Positions 1-8,241 of a stretch of DNA of 54,437 nt are shown one piece after another. Within the stretch, counting starts at the first letter, position 1; every line of letters starts with the position of its first letter. The notes beneath the pieces were generated by a model. That model was not told the origin of the DNA and ran no database searches. It worked only from the letters and a program-made list of their open reading frames with translations. Made by a program: the position numbers and the translations under genes. Origin of the DNA: Alphaproteobacteria bacterium. GTDB taxonomy: Bacteria; Pseudomonadota; Alphaproteobacteria; Rs-D84; JAERRO01. The stretch covers positions 1 to 54,437 of the forward strand of contig JAERRO010000007.1 in the NCBI GenBank assembly GCA_016735395.1, written 5' to 3'.

Positions 1-88
1 AAATTCTACTACAGTTTTAAGAAAAATTATTTTTCCCAGAATCTCCCATATTTTTTTAAAAAATCTCTACCCCCAACCCCCTCACAAA

Positions 89-113
89 ACTTGACAAACA
101 AGAATTAAAGCTC
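89..113 (+). repeat. 25-bp leader repeat ACTTGACAAACAAGAATTAAAGCTC, copy a
   Basis: Identical 25-mer at 89-113, 926-950 and 1252-1276. Confidence 0.85.
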
Positions 114-120
114 AACAGAC

Positions 121-290
121 ACCCACGAGATATGACGGTTATCCCACGGAGTAATAAAATTTATATATGTATAACAATTATATATGCATAACTATCATAT
201 ATCATAGATATATGATAGTTATTCCACGGAGTAATAATAAAATACATTTTATTATTACGACCCGTCTGCAGAATAATCTGCAGACTTTTT
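121..290 (+). ncRNA. Structured repeat unit, copy 1 (candidate small RNA with intrinsic terminator)
   Basis: 15-bp perfect stem ATAACTATCATATAT(188-202)/ATATATGATAGTTAT(208-222); second hairpin GTAATAATAAAA/TTTTATTATTAC; terminator hairpin GTCTGCAGA-ATAA-TCTGCAGAC + TTTTT (264-290). Shares long blocks with 524-685 and 985-1127. No long ORF. Confidence 0.55.
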
Positions 291-364
291 AAAACCAGCA
301 ACAAAGCACAAAACAAAAGTCCTTCTCTCCTTCCCAAATTTTCTACTTTTTAATTTAAAAAAAT

Positions 365-393
365 TTGACATTTAAACTAATTCAACCTATACT
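365..393 (+). promoter_or_regulatory. sigma70-type promoter upstream of repeat unit 2
   Basis: TTGACA(365-370) - 17 nt - TATACT(388-393), same layout as the HU promoter at 20365-20393. Confidence 0.55.
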
Positions 394-523
394 AAAATAG
401 GTTGTAGAGGAATTTATTCATTTACAACCTACTTATAGACCTTCTAGATACATCAAAATTTATTCTCGCAGAGACTTCGCAAAAAAACACCAACTCAACC
501 TATTATAGAAAATAAGGTCTTAA

Positions 524-685
524 ACCCACGAGATATGACGGTTATCCCACGGAGTAATAAAATTGTAAAATTTATATAAGCATAACAATTATATATCTAT
601 GATATATAATTGTTATTCCACGGAGTGATAAAATTATAAAATAATTTTAGAACGACCCGTCTGCAAAATCCTTTGCAGACTTTTT
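524..685 (+). ncRNA. Structured repeat unit, copy 2 (candidate small RNA)
   Basis: 16-bp perfect stem ATAACAATTATATATC(582-597)/GATATATAATTGTTAT(601-616); terminator GTCTGCAAA-ATCC-TTTGCAGAC + TTTTT (659-685); same flanking motifs as copy 1 (CCCACGAGATATGACGGTTATCCCACGGAGTAATAAAAT). Confidence 0.55.
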
Positions 686-925
686 AAAAATATCCCCACC
701 CTACACGATTTCTCAACCTTTCTCCGCCTAGCACAGTCGTTCAACTCCTCGTTTCACAATCTCCCGACCTTTCCACCGCTATCTCTAGATTTTTCCACCG
801 ATCTCCCGATTTTTTTATCTTACCTCCACAATGTTCAAATGTCTCGCCGTCCTCCATTCACGATTATCCGATTTTTCTCCGCCCCTCACGATCCTCCGAC
901 ATCTACCATCTTCACCTCACACAAA

Positions 926-950
926 ACTTGACAAACAAGAATTAAAGCTC
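926..950 (+). repeat. 25-bp leader repeat, copy b
   Basis: Identical to 89-113. Confidence 0.85.
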
Positions 951-984
951 AACAGATATACACTCAGCCTATAGTAATATACAG

Positions 985-1127
985 ACATCTCACAAAGTAA
1001 TAAAATTATAGAATTTATATATGCATAACGATTATATATCTATGATATATAATTGTTATTCCGCGGAGTAATAATAAAATACCTTTTATTATTACGACCC
1101 GTCTGCAAAATCCTTTGCAGACTTTTT
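985..1127 (+). ncRNA. Structured repeat unit, copy 3 (candidate small RNA)
   Basis: 16-bp stem with one G.U, ATAACGATTATATATC(1025-1040)/GATATATAATTGTTAT(1044-1059); hairpin AATAATAAAA/TTTTATTATT; terminator GTCTGCAAA-ATCC-TTTGCAGAC + TTTTT (1101-1127). Confidence 0.55.
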
Positions 1128-1251
1128 CAGATCTTCGATAATATAAAAGACGAAAAAATTACCCCCCTATACTAGATCCGACAGAACGAGAAAAATTTCT
1201 AGTATTCTCTTCCGCAAACTTTCTCCGTTTACCCCCCGCCACACAGCACAA

Positions 1252-1276
1252 ACTTGACAAACAAGAATTAAAGCTC
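1252..1276 (+). repeat. 25-bp leader repeat, copy c (truncated unit abutting the murG 3' end)
   Basis: Identical to 89-113; no structured unit follows before murG. Confidence 0.85.
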
Positions 1277-1314
1277 GACAAACACCCACTCAACCTATAG
1301 TAATATGTACGAGT

Positions 1315-2397
1315 TCACAGATCTAGGTATTTATCGAAGTTATCGACGACGAGATGCCCTATTTTATCGAATGTTTTGTTTCCTATTGTCTTTAACTTTT
1401 CGTGATTCAGAAGTTTTTTCATAGTTTCATTAAACACCTTTTGTGTAATTGTATCTTCGTAGAAAATCGCAGATCCGTTTATTTTATGAATTTGCGATGC
1501 ATTTAATTTCTGATGATTTCCGAACGATTTTGAGATAGGGATGATGACTGCGGTTCTTTTCGAAGCTACTATTTCAAAGATTCCTGCTCCGGCTCTAGCG
1601 ATAATGAGGTCGGCCCATTGAAACTGTTTTGGCATATCATAGAAGAATTCGTAGAATTTCACATCTACCTTTGCCTTGTTGTATATATTTTTTGCGATTG
1701 GTCTGCTATCGACTTTCATGGCTTGTCGGATATGTATTTTGCCTCGTAAATTTGGAGTTATTCCTGCGATTAATTTTACTAGGTCGTTCATAAAAAAGCG
1801 AGAGTTTTGCGATCCTGCGACGATCAGAATATTGAAGTCGTCATTTTCGTTACGATCTTTAGATTTGATCTTCAAGAATTCTTTTCTAACGGGCATCCCC
1901 ACATTGTGTTGTGTTATATTTAGTGGTATCCCTGCGGTATTTTTGAAGGAGGTAAATAGTTTTACTTTAATTTTAGGTAATTTTAGGACGAAGGAATTTA
2001 GATTACTTAAAACGGCATTTTGTTCGTGCAGGACGATATTTTGTCCGGTTAGATATCCTGCTAGGACAGTTGGGAAGCTTGCATAGCTTCCGAACGATAT
2101 GACTAAATCAGGTCTTTTTACGATCATCGACAGCACCATACGAACGGAGTATAACCCTGCGACAAGTATCCTTATGACTTTGTTATGTATTTTTCCTACG
2201 AGGAAAGACTTCAACCTCATAGTAATGATATTGGCACCTTTAGGGAAGATATCGTCAAAAAGATTTTTACCTTTGAGATCCGTAGTCATAGTCACCTCGT
2301 ATCCTCTATCTAGAATTGACTTTGCGATAACGGATGCTGGCACGGTATGTCCCCCGCTTCCTCCTGTAGCTATAATAATGTACTTCCGTCTAGTCAT
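1315..2397 (-). CDS. murG: UDP-N-acetylglucosamine--N-acetylmuramyl-(pentapeptide) pyrophosphoryl-undecaprenol GlcNAc transferase
   Basis: 360 aa; N-terminal IIIATGGSGGHTVPA, LHEQNAVLS, RAGAGIFEI motifs of MurG. Confidence 0.95.
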   Translation of the reverse strand: MTRRKYIIIATGGSGGHTVPASVIAKSILDRGYEVTMTTDLKGKNLFDDIFPKGANIITMRLKSFLVGKIHNKVIRILVAGLYSVRMVLSMIVKRPDLVISFGSYASFPTVLAGYLTGQNIVLHEQNAVLSNLNSFVLKLPKIKVKLFTSFKNTAGIPLNITQHNVGMPVRKEFLKIKSKDRNENDDFNILIVAGSQNSRFFMNDLVKLIAGITPNLRGKIHIRQAMKVDSRPIAKNIYNKAKVDVKFYEFFYDMPKQFQWADLIIARAGAGIFEIVASKRTAVIIPISKSFGNHQKLNASQIHKINGSAIFYEDTITQKVFNETMKKLLNHEKLKTIGNKTFDKIGHLVVDNFDKYLDL

Positions 2398-2411
2398 TGT
2401 GAGCGGTCCTT

Positions 2412-3596
2412 TTAAATTAGAGCAAGTTTATTTTCCGTCGCCCACTTTTTTATTTCTGCACTAGGATCTTTTTTACTAGCATCTTCGAAGGTCTTCAGAA
2501 ATTTTTCTACATCTTCTATTTTTTCTATATGAATATCGGTTTTATATATTTTCGACACATCGTGTGCGAGTTGACTATGGAGTATTATAGAGGCACCGCT
2601 ATCCGTGAGAAGTAGTATCTGAAACGAGATATCTTTGTATTTTCTATTGAACCGACGAATATATTTACCCGAGTTAAAAATAGGAGAATCGATCATACTC
2701 CCGGCTTTCGACCATTGAGGATTTTCTTGTAAAGGTGTAATTTTTTCTTCATGTATCCAGTTACCTTTTATATCTATTAAATTTAAGAAAACGACCTTAT
2801 TTTTAGCGGTAGCTATGATTTCGCCATCTAACCCTTGATACCAGTTTAAATTCAGTTTACTATTTTTTGCAAGTTTTATAACTTTATCATTTACGACTTT
2901 GACCTCTTTTACTTTTACTTTTTTCTTTACATCTACTGGAGTCTGAGTCTTAATTTTCCCAATGACATCTTCGAAGTTAGACTTAACCTTCGTGTTAACT
3001 TCAGATTTGATTTTCTCTAGTTCTTTGTTTACTTTGTCCGTCTTCTTGATGATCTTATCTGGTTCTATCGTTTCTGTGGTATTGAGTCCGACGGTTGTGT
3101 CTACAGATATTTTTTTCTTTGCGGGCGGTATTGCGGTACTTTTATTACTATCGAGTCCGGAGTCACGAATAACTTTCTGTTTATATTTTACTCCTACAGG
3201 GATCTCGACTGATTTTATTATCTCATCTTTATTTTTATCGCTACTATTTTCATTTTGTTTTATGATATTATCGTTTCCCTTTTTAAAGAGTTCTAAAAAA
3301 TTACGAAAAACATTTACGGAGAAATTTTTAACGGACTCTAGAATTTTATCAAAGACATTAAAATTGTTCCAAACTTTCCAGAGTTTGATTATTATTATGG
3401 GAGCAGAGAAGACTATACAGTTAAAAAAAATAAAAATGGAGGATGCTAGAAAAAGTTTTTGCGACCAAAGGTTAAAGACATATTCCCAGTGAACTTTATC
3501 GAAGACATCGAATCTAAAAAGAGCCCACAGGATAATGTAATATTGAATACATATAAGAGATAAGAAAATCAGTTTATTAAAGATCGGTTTTAGCAT
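2412..3596 (-). CDS. Hypothetical membrane protein with lysine-rich central region
   Basis: 394 aa ORF, two N-terminal hydrophobic segments; overlaps bamD start; no family recognised. Confidence 0.7.
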   Translation of the reverse strand: MLKPIFNKLIFLSLICIQYYIILWALFRFDVFDKVHWEYVFNLWSQKLFLASSIFIFFNCIVFSAPIIIIKLWKVWNNFNVFDKILESVKNFSVNVFRNFLELFKKGNDNIIKQNENSSDKNKDEIIKSVEIPVGVKYKQKVIRDSGLDSNKSTAIPPAKKKISVDTTVGLNTTETIEPDKIIKKTDKVNKELEKIKSEVNTKVKSNFEDVIGKIKTQTPVDVKKKVKVKEVKVVNDKVIKLAKNSKLNLNWYQGLDGEIIATAKNKVVFLNLIDIKGNWIHEEKITPLQENPQWSKAGSMIDSPIFNSGKYIRRFNRKYKDISFQILLLTDSGASIILHSQLAHDVSKIYKTDIHIEKIEDVEKFLKTFEDASKKDPSAEIKKWATENKLALI

Positions 3597-4311
3597 ATTT
3601 TGTCCATCGTGAGTTAGGGTATTTATCTTCGAGAGTCTGTAAAAGTTTTCTAGATTCTTCGGTTAGATGCAGTTCTTTGTGTGCTATCATAGATCTATAA
3701 ATTGCCTCTGGTATAACTGAAGATTCTGGATAGAGTTCTATAGCTTTATTGAACCTATGAATAGCTGACGGAAAAAATCCCTTTTTAGAATTATCTACAC
3801 CAATTTTAACAATTTTATATGCCAATATATCTTGAATAAGTTCTCTTCTAAATTTGACATCTGCGATATAAATAGAATCGGGATATAGTTCTATAATTTC
3901 TTGATAGATATCGAAGGCCTTGAGGGCGAAAGTCTGGTCTCTACCGACTTGTTTAATCTGCGATTCGAAAGTTCTGCCCTCTAGATATTTCATATAAAGA
4001 GATTGTTTATGGACGGGGAAAAATTGTGAAAATCTGTCTATTAGGATAAGAGCTTCGGTGTATTCTTTTTTAGAATACAGCAGGTAAGAGGCTCTAATCA
4101 TCGCATAGGAAGACTCAGAGGAATACGGGTAATATTGTTCTATCTTTTTATATTTATCGATAGCTAGAAAAGGTTCATCGTTTAATTCTTTGGCCCGTGC
4201 CTCCTCGTATAACTCCGTTGCCGACAACATTTCAGTCTGATATTGAACTGCACAGGAAGACATAAAGAGACAAATTACAGGGATAAAAAAAAGTTTAACA
4301 AAAATCTTCAT
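3577..4311 (-). CDS. bamD: Outer membrane assembly lipoprotein BamD
   Basis: 244 aa; lipobox-like LFMSSC; TPR pattern (YEEARAKELNDEPFLAIDKYKKIEQYYPYS). Confidence 0.88.
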   Translation of the reverse strand: MKIFVKLFFIPVICLFMSSCAVQYQTEMLSATELYEEARAKELNDEPFLAIDKYKKIEQYYPYSSESSYAMIRASYLLYSKKEYTEALILIDRFSQFFPVHKQSLYMKYLEGRTFESQIKQVGRDQTFALKAFDIYQEIIELYPDSIYIADVKFRRELIQDILAYKIVKIGVDNSKKGFFPSAIHRFNKAIELYPESSVIPEAIYRSMIAHKELHLTEESRKLLQTLEDKYPNSRWTKYAKTDL

Positions 4312-4391
4312 AAAGTATACTAGAAGACAAATTCACATAAATCAACAAATTGCAGTTTGACAATATATAGTTGTATGTATAACATAAAAAT

Positions 4392-5876
4392 ATGTCTTTA
4401 TTAAAAAAATCATTTAAGATGAGTATTCTCACTATGTTAAGTCGTTTATTGGGCTTTTTCAAAAGCATAGTATTGGGCAACTATTTCGGGCTATCGGTCT
4501 ATACGGACATAGTAGGTTGGCTAGAAAGAATACATACTAGTGGTATTGTGGTAGGGGATTCAAGTCCATCGGCATTTACTCCACTATATAATAGATCTAG
4601 AAAGAAACTACTATTTTTTCAAAGAATAAGTCTAGTAATTATTATATTAAGTCTTTTGGTAGGGTTGACTTTATATATATTTAAAGGGCCTATTTCCAGC
4701 GGTTTTATAACAAGTTTAGACAGTAGTTATCATAGTATGGCTAGTACCTTATATAATATAATAATTCTAAACACCGTACTATCTATATTCGTTTTATATT
4801 TAATAGGTGTACTAATGATAATAGACAGGTGGAAATTACCTGCGATGTTAGGTCTATTGTCGAATATAATAACATTATCAGTTTTATTTATATTTAAGGA
4901 CAACCCTACGGTATTCTATGCTTTATTTATTAGTTTTACTGTAATAAACATCTTATTTATAAAAACAGGGCTATCAATATTGAAGAAATACAACCTATAT
5001 TTAAGCTTTAACTTTTCTATATTTAAGGGGATAAAAAAGTTAAGTAATTTCTTTAAAATGTACGGGCCGATAATGTCTATAGACTTATTAAAGACGACTC
5101 CAACATTGTTATATGTCTACATAGCTTCATCTCAAATCGGTTATATTACAGCTTTCTCGTATGCATCAAAAATGTACATATTCCCTTATGCAATAATAGG
5201 AGTATCTATTATAGCTTTCCTATTTCCTCTATTAAGCAGGAAGAACAAGTCATTTGTTAAAGGCAAAAGCAGTTCATCAGATTTAATAAATGTCTTTTTA
5301 AAAATAATGCTATTGTACAGCCTCCCTACGATGATAGTCTTACATATATTTAGCGAACCAATGATATCATTTTTATTCGAACGAGGGGAGTTCAGCGGAG
5401 AAGATACATTATTAGTCTCGAGATGTCTACAACTGTTAAGTCTACAGATACCGTTTATGTTTGTAAAATCGTTATTCGATCGGAATATAGTATCTTTATT
5501 AAAGGTAAAAATGTTAACATACTTTCAGTTGCCGATGATAGCATTGTCATTGATACTATTGTATAGTATGTATAGTATAGGTGTATCGCTAGAAAACCTC
5601 TTATATATATTCTTACTTACTAATTGTATAACGGTAGTAGTATTCTTCTATTATCAGCAGAGAATAGGAGTACTATCTTTCAAGGAGAAAGATTACAGGA
5701 AGGTTAGGAGGATACTATTATTACAGGCAGAGTTTGTTCTAGTATGCGGATTGATCTACAGTATGGTTAATTTAAACGATGTTATGTTATTTGGCACATC
5801 TATGATATTTTTAACGGGCTACTATCTATCTAGAGTGATGCACTTGTCTTGTAAAAACAGGATACATACTACATAA
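4392..5876 (+). CDS. murJ: Lipid II flippase MurJ (MviN family)
   Basis: 494 aa, polytopic; starts LLKKSFKMSILTMLSRLLGFFKSIVLGNYFG, typical of MviN/MurJ. Confidence 0.92.
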   Translation: MSLLKKSFKMSILTMLSRLLGFFKSIVLGNYFGLSVYTDIVGWLERIHTSGIVVGDSSPSAFTPLYNRSRKKLLFFQRISLVIIILSLLVGLTLYIFKGPISSGFITSLDSSYHSMASTLYNIIILNTVLSIFVLYLIGVLMIIDRWKLPAMLGLLSNIITLSVLFIFKDNPTVFYALFISFTVINILFIKTGLSILKKYNLYLSFNFSIFKGIKKLSNFFKMYGPIMSIDLLKTTPTLLYVYIASSQIGYITAFSYASKMYIFPYAIIGVSIIAFLFPLLSRKNKSFVKGKSSSSDLINVFLKIMLLYSLPTMIVLHIFSEPMISFLFERGEFSGEDTLLVSRCLQLLSLQIPFMFVKSLFDRNIVSLLKVKMLTYFQLPMIALSLILLYSMYSIGVSLENLLYIFLLTNCITVVVFFYYQQRIGVLSFKEKDYRKVRRILLLQAEFVLVCGLIYSMVNLNDVMLFGTSMIFLTGYYLSRVMHLSCKNRIHTT

Positions 5877-7083
5877 CCTTTTCTTCACCGAATTGCAGAC
5901 ACCTAATAGCAGAGAATAGCACTCCGAATCCTATACAGTTAGACGAAAAGCTAGAACCTCCATAAGAGATGAAAGGCAAAGTCATACCTTTAGTCGGCAG
6001 TATACCTAGATTTGATCCTACAACGATTACAACTTGAGATATGATAATAGCTGACCACCCTATAGTGAAGAAAAAGGCTACAAATTGATAGAAAGAACGA
6101 CATTTAGCTTGCCTAATTATTCTAAAGATAAATAGAATTATGAAGCTATAGGCACCAAGAATAATTACTGACCCTATGAATCCGAAGTCTTCGACGAAAG
6201 AAGCGAATATGAAATCGTTTACGACATCAGGAATTTTATCTTTATCGAATCCGCTACCTAGCCGACCGAACATATCACCTGCCTGAATAGCGGTTGTAGC
6301 TTTATTTAGTTGATAAGCTTGATCAGGGTTTAGAAATAGTTCTATTCTATGTTTAAAGTGGGGCATAGAGAAAAACATTATTGTTAGGAAAGCTATTGCG
6401 GATAAGAACAGTGCTATTAAGAATCTCCACCTAGCTCCGAAGACAAAAATCATCGATACAAGTGTTATGGTAAAAAGAACTATAGATCCTATATCTGGTT
6501 GTTTTATTAACAGGACGACTTGAGACAGAAAGATGACGGACAGGACGACTTGTCCGACGATTTTTAAATTATGAGAATTATCTCCCCTGAGGAAAGCGAA
6601 GAATTTATTAAAATTTGATTTATATTGAATAACACTTTTCGTACCTTTGAGTTTAAACAATCTAGTAAGTATAAATGCCGATAGGAGGATAAAACTAACC
6701 TTCATAAACTCTGAAGGCTGTATATTAAAGAGAGGAAATCGCAAAGCTCTAGTGGCACCTTTTACATCGTTAGACAGAAAAAATATTGCTATCATTAGAG
6801 CGGAGATTAGAAAGAAGATTATAAAATTAGCCTTCGTAATATTTTTAAATGAGACGGTTGAAACTGCTATACCGGCGACGATACTAAAGACACTGTATAT
6901 AAGATATCTAACAAAAATGAAGTAGTCTGGAATATTATTATTATCTACGAATGCGGGCGAAACTGAAAGCATAGAAAAGAATCCAGCTATTATTAGTACG
7001 AAGATAGGGACTATCAGTTCACGATTGATCTGAAACCACCACCTATGAAATTTAGATCTTGAAGCACGGTTAAACTTTACCAT
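5869..7083 (-). CDS. ftsW: Cell division lipid II polymerase FtsW (SEDS)
   Basis: 404 aa; QPSEFMKV, KQPDIGS, GMTLPFISYGGSS motifs. Confidence 0.93.
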   Translation of the reverse strand: MVKFNRASRSKFHRWWFQINRELIVPIFVLIIAGFFSMLSVSPAFVDNNNIPDYFIFVRYLIYSVFSIVAGIAVSTVSFKNITKANFIIFFLISALMIAIFFLSNDVKGATRALRFPLFNIQPSEFMKVSFILLSAFILTRLFKLKGTKSVIQYKSNFNKFFAFLRGDNSHNLKIVGQVVLSVIFLSQVVLLIKQPDIGSIVLFTITLVSMIFVFGARWRFLIALFLSAIAFLTIMFFSMPHFKHRIELFLNPDQAYQLNKATTAIQAGDMFGRLGSGFDKDKIPDVVNDFIFASFVEDFGFIGSVIILGAYSFIILFIFRIIRQAKCRSFYQFVAFFFTIGWSAIIISQVVIVVGSNLGILPTKGMTLPFISYGGSSFSSNCIGFGVLFSAIRCLQFGEEKVM

Positions 7084-7084
7084 A

Positions 7085-8170
7085 TTATATAACGGCAGTT
7101 AGTCGGAGAGCTATAAAAACGAAGACAGAAGATACGATAGACACGATTGTAAAGATAGTTGCTATTCTATTTCTACTTATCCCTTTCATCTCTAGATGGT
7201 GATGATATGGTGCCATCAGAAAGATCTTTTTTCCCTTTCCGTAGATTATCTTGGTAGACCTAAAGTAGAGAACTTGGAGTAAAGAAGACACAAATTCTAC
7301 TACTAGAATTATGGCAAAGAGGGCAAAAAGTATTTCTTGTTTAATTATGATGGCCGATATAGCGATGAGAGCTCCGACAGAATAACTACCGGAATCGCCC
7401 ATAAATATCTTTGCCGGTTTTGTGTTAAACCACAAAAAAGCTAGCATCATACCTATAGAGCCTAAAAGGGCGACAAAGACTTCTGAAGTTAAATCTAAAA
7501 ATTGCAGGTTAAACATAGTCGCTATATCTATGTTAGATACGATTACGGTTAACACGGCCAAAGATGTCAAAACCGAGATAGCTACTTTACCGGCTTGTCC
7601 GTCGATACCATCAGTAAAGTTGAATCCCGAGACGGTACAGAACATAACGATAAAAACAAAAACGAAATAGAACCAACCTAGATCGACCGCTAAATCTAGA
7701 AACGGTATAAAAACGGTATTAGTAAAAGGATGGATAGCATTGATCGAGACGGCGATAATAAGAGAAAACACGACTTGCATAGCGGTTCTAGATTTGATAG
7801 ACAACCCAGAATTTGATTGGAGATTATCTTTATCTTTATTCTTGAGTTTAAAGAGATCATCTACAAGCCCTATTATTCCGAAGGCTAAAAAGGTACATAT
7901 AATCAAAACAGAAACGGGATTTTTTAGATCCAAAAAGATGAAGGCAGAAATAGGAAAAGCGATTAAAAATGCGATACCGCCGAGTGCTGAAACGGAGTCT
8001 TTATAGCCTCTTATCTTCTCAAGATTTTCTTGAGTGGTTGAGTGAAACTTTTTATTTCTAGTCAGTCTAATTATGACCTTTATCAAGACAAAACTCAAAA
8101 AAAGGCAAAAGAGAAACATCAATCCCCCACGAATTATATCGTTATCCATCATTTTAAAAGACATAGGCAT
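7085..8170 (-). CDS. mraY: Phospho-N-acetylmuramoyl-pentapeptide transferase
   Basis: 361 aa; FTDGIDGQAGKV, FMGDSGSYSVGA, APYHHHLEMKG motifs. Confidence 0.95.
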   Translation of the reverse strand: MPMSFKMMDNDIIRGGLMFLFCLFLSFVLIKVIIRLTRNKKFHSTTQENLEKIRGYKDSVSALGGIAFLIAFPISAFIFLDLKNPVSVLIICTFLAFGIIGLVDDLFKLKNKDKDNLQSNSGLSIKSRTAMQVVFSLIIAVSINAIHPFTNTVFIPFLDLAVDLGWFYFVFVFIVMFCTVSGFNFTDGIDGQAGKVAISVLTSLAVLTVIVSNIDIATMFNLQFLDLTSEVFVALLGSIGMMLAFLWFNTKPAKIFMGDSGSYSVGALIAISAIIIKQEILFALFAIILVVEFVSSLLQVLYFRSTKIIYGKGKKIFLMAPYHHHLEMKGISRNRIATIFTIVSIVSSVFVFIALRLTAVI

Positions 8171-8241
8171 CTCCTAAATTGAGGGGTATACTATTATGCA
8201 TATGATAACGGTTAAAAGAATTGGAAGTCAATAAAAACATC

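Noticed and set aside
91-120. TTGACA of the 25-bp leader as a definite promoter
   Set aside because: At 16-18 nt downstream there is no good -10 (AACAGA); only the 365-393 site has a convincing TATACT, so promoter status of the leader is left open.
89-1276. Array considered as a CRISPR
   Set aside because: Unit spacing is about 400 nt, units are long, structured and terminator-ended, spacers are not uniform, and no cas genes are present.
1676-2464. Plus-strand ORFs 1676-2086 and 2099-2464 antisense to murG
   Set aside because: Fully antisense to a confident murG; low-complexity hydrophobic translations typical of antisense frames.
5869-5876. 8-nt tail-to-tail overlap of murJ and ftsW
   Set aside because: Ordinary for a compact genome.
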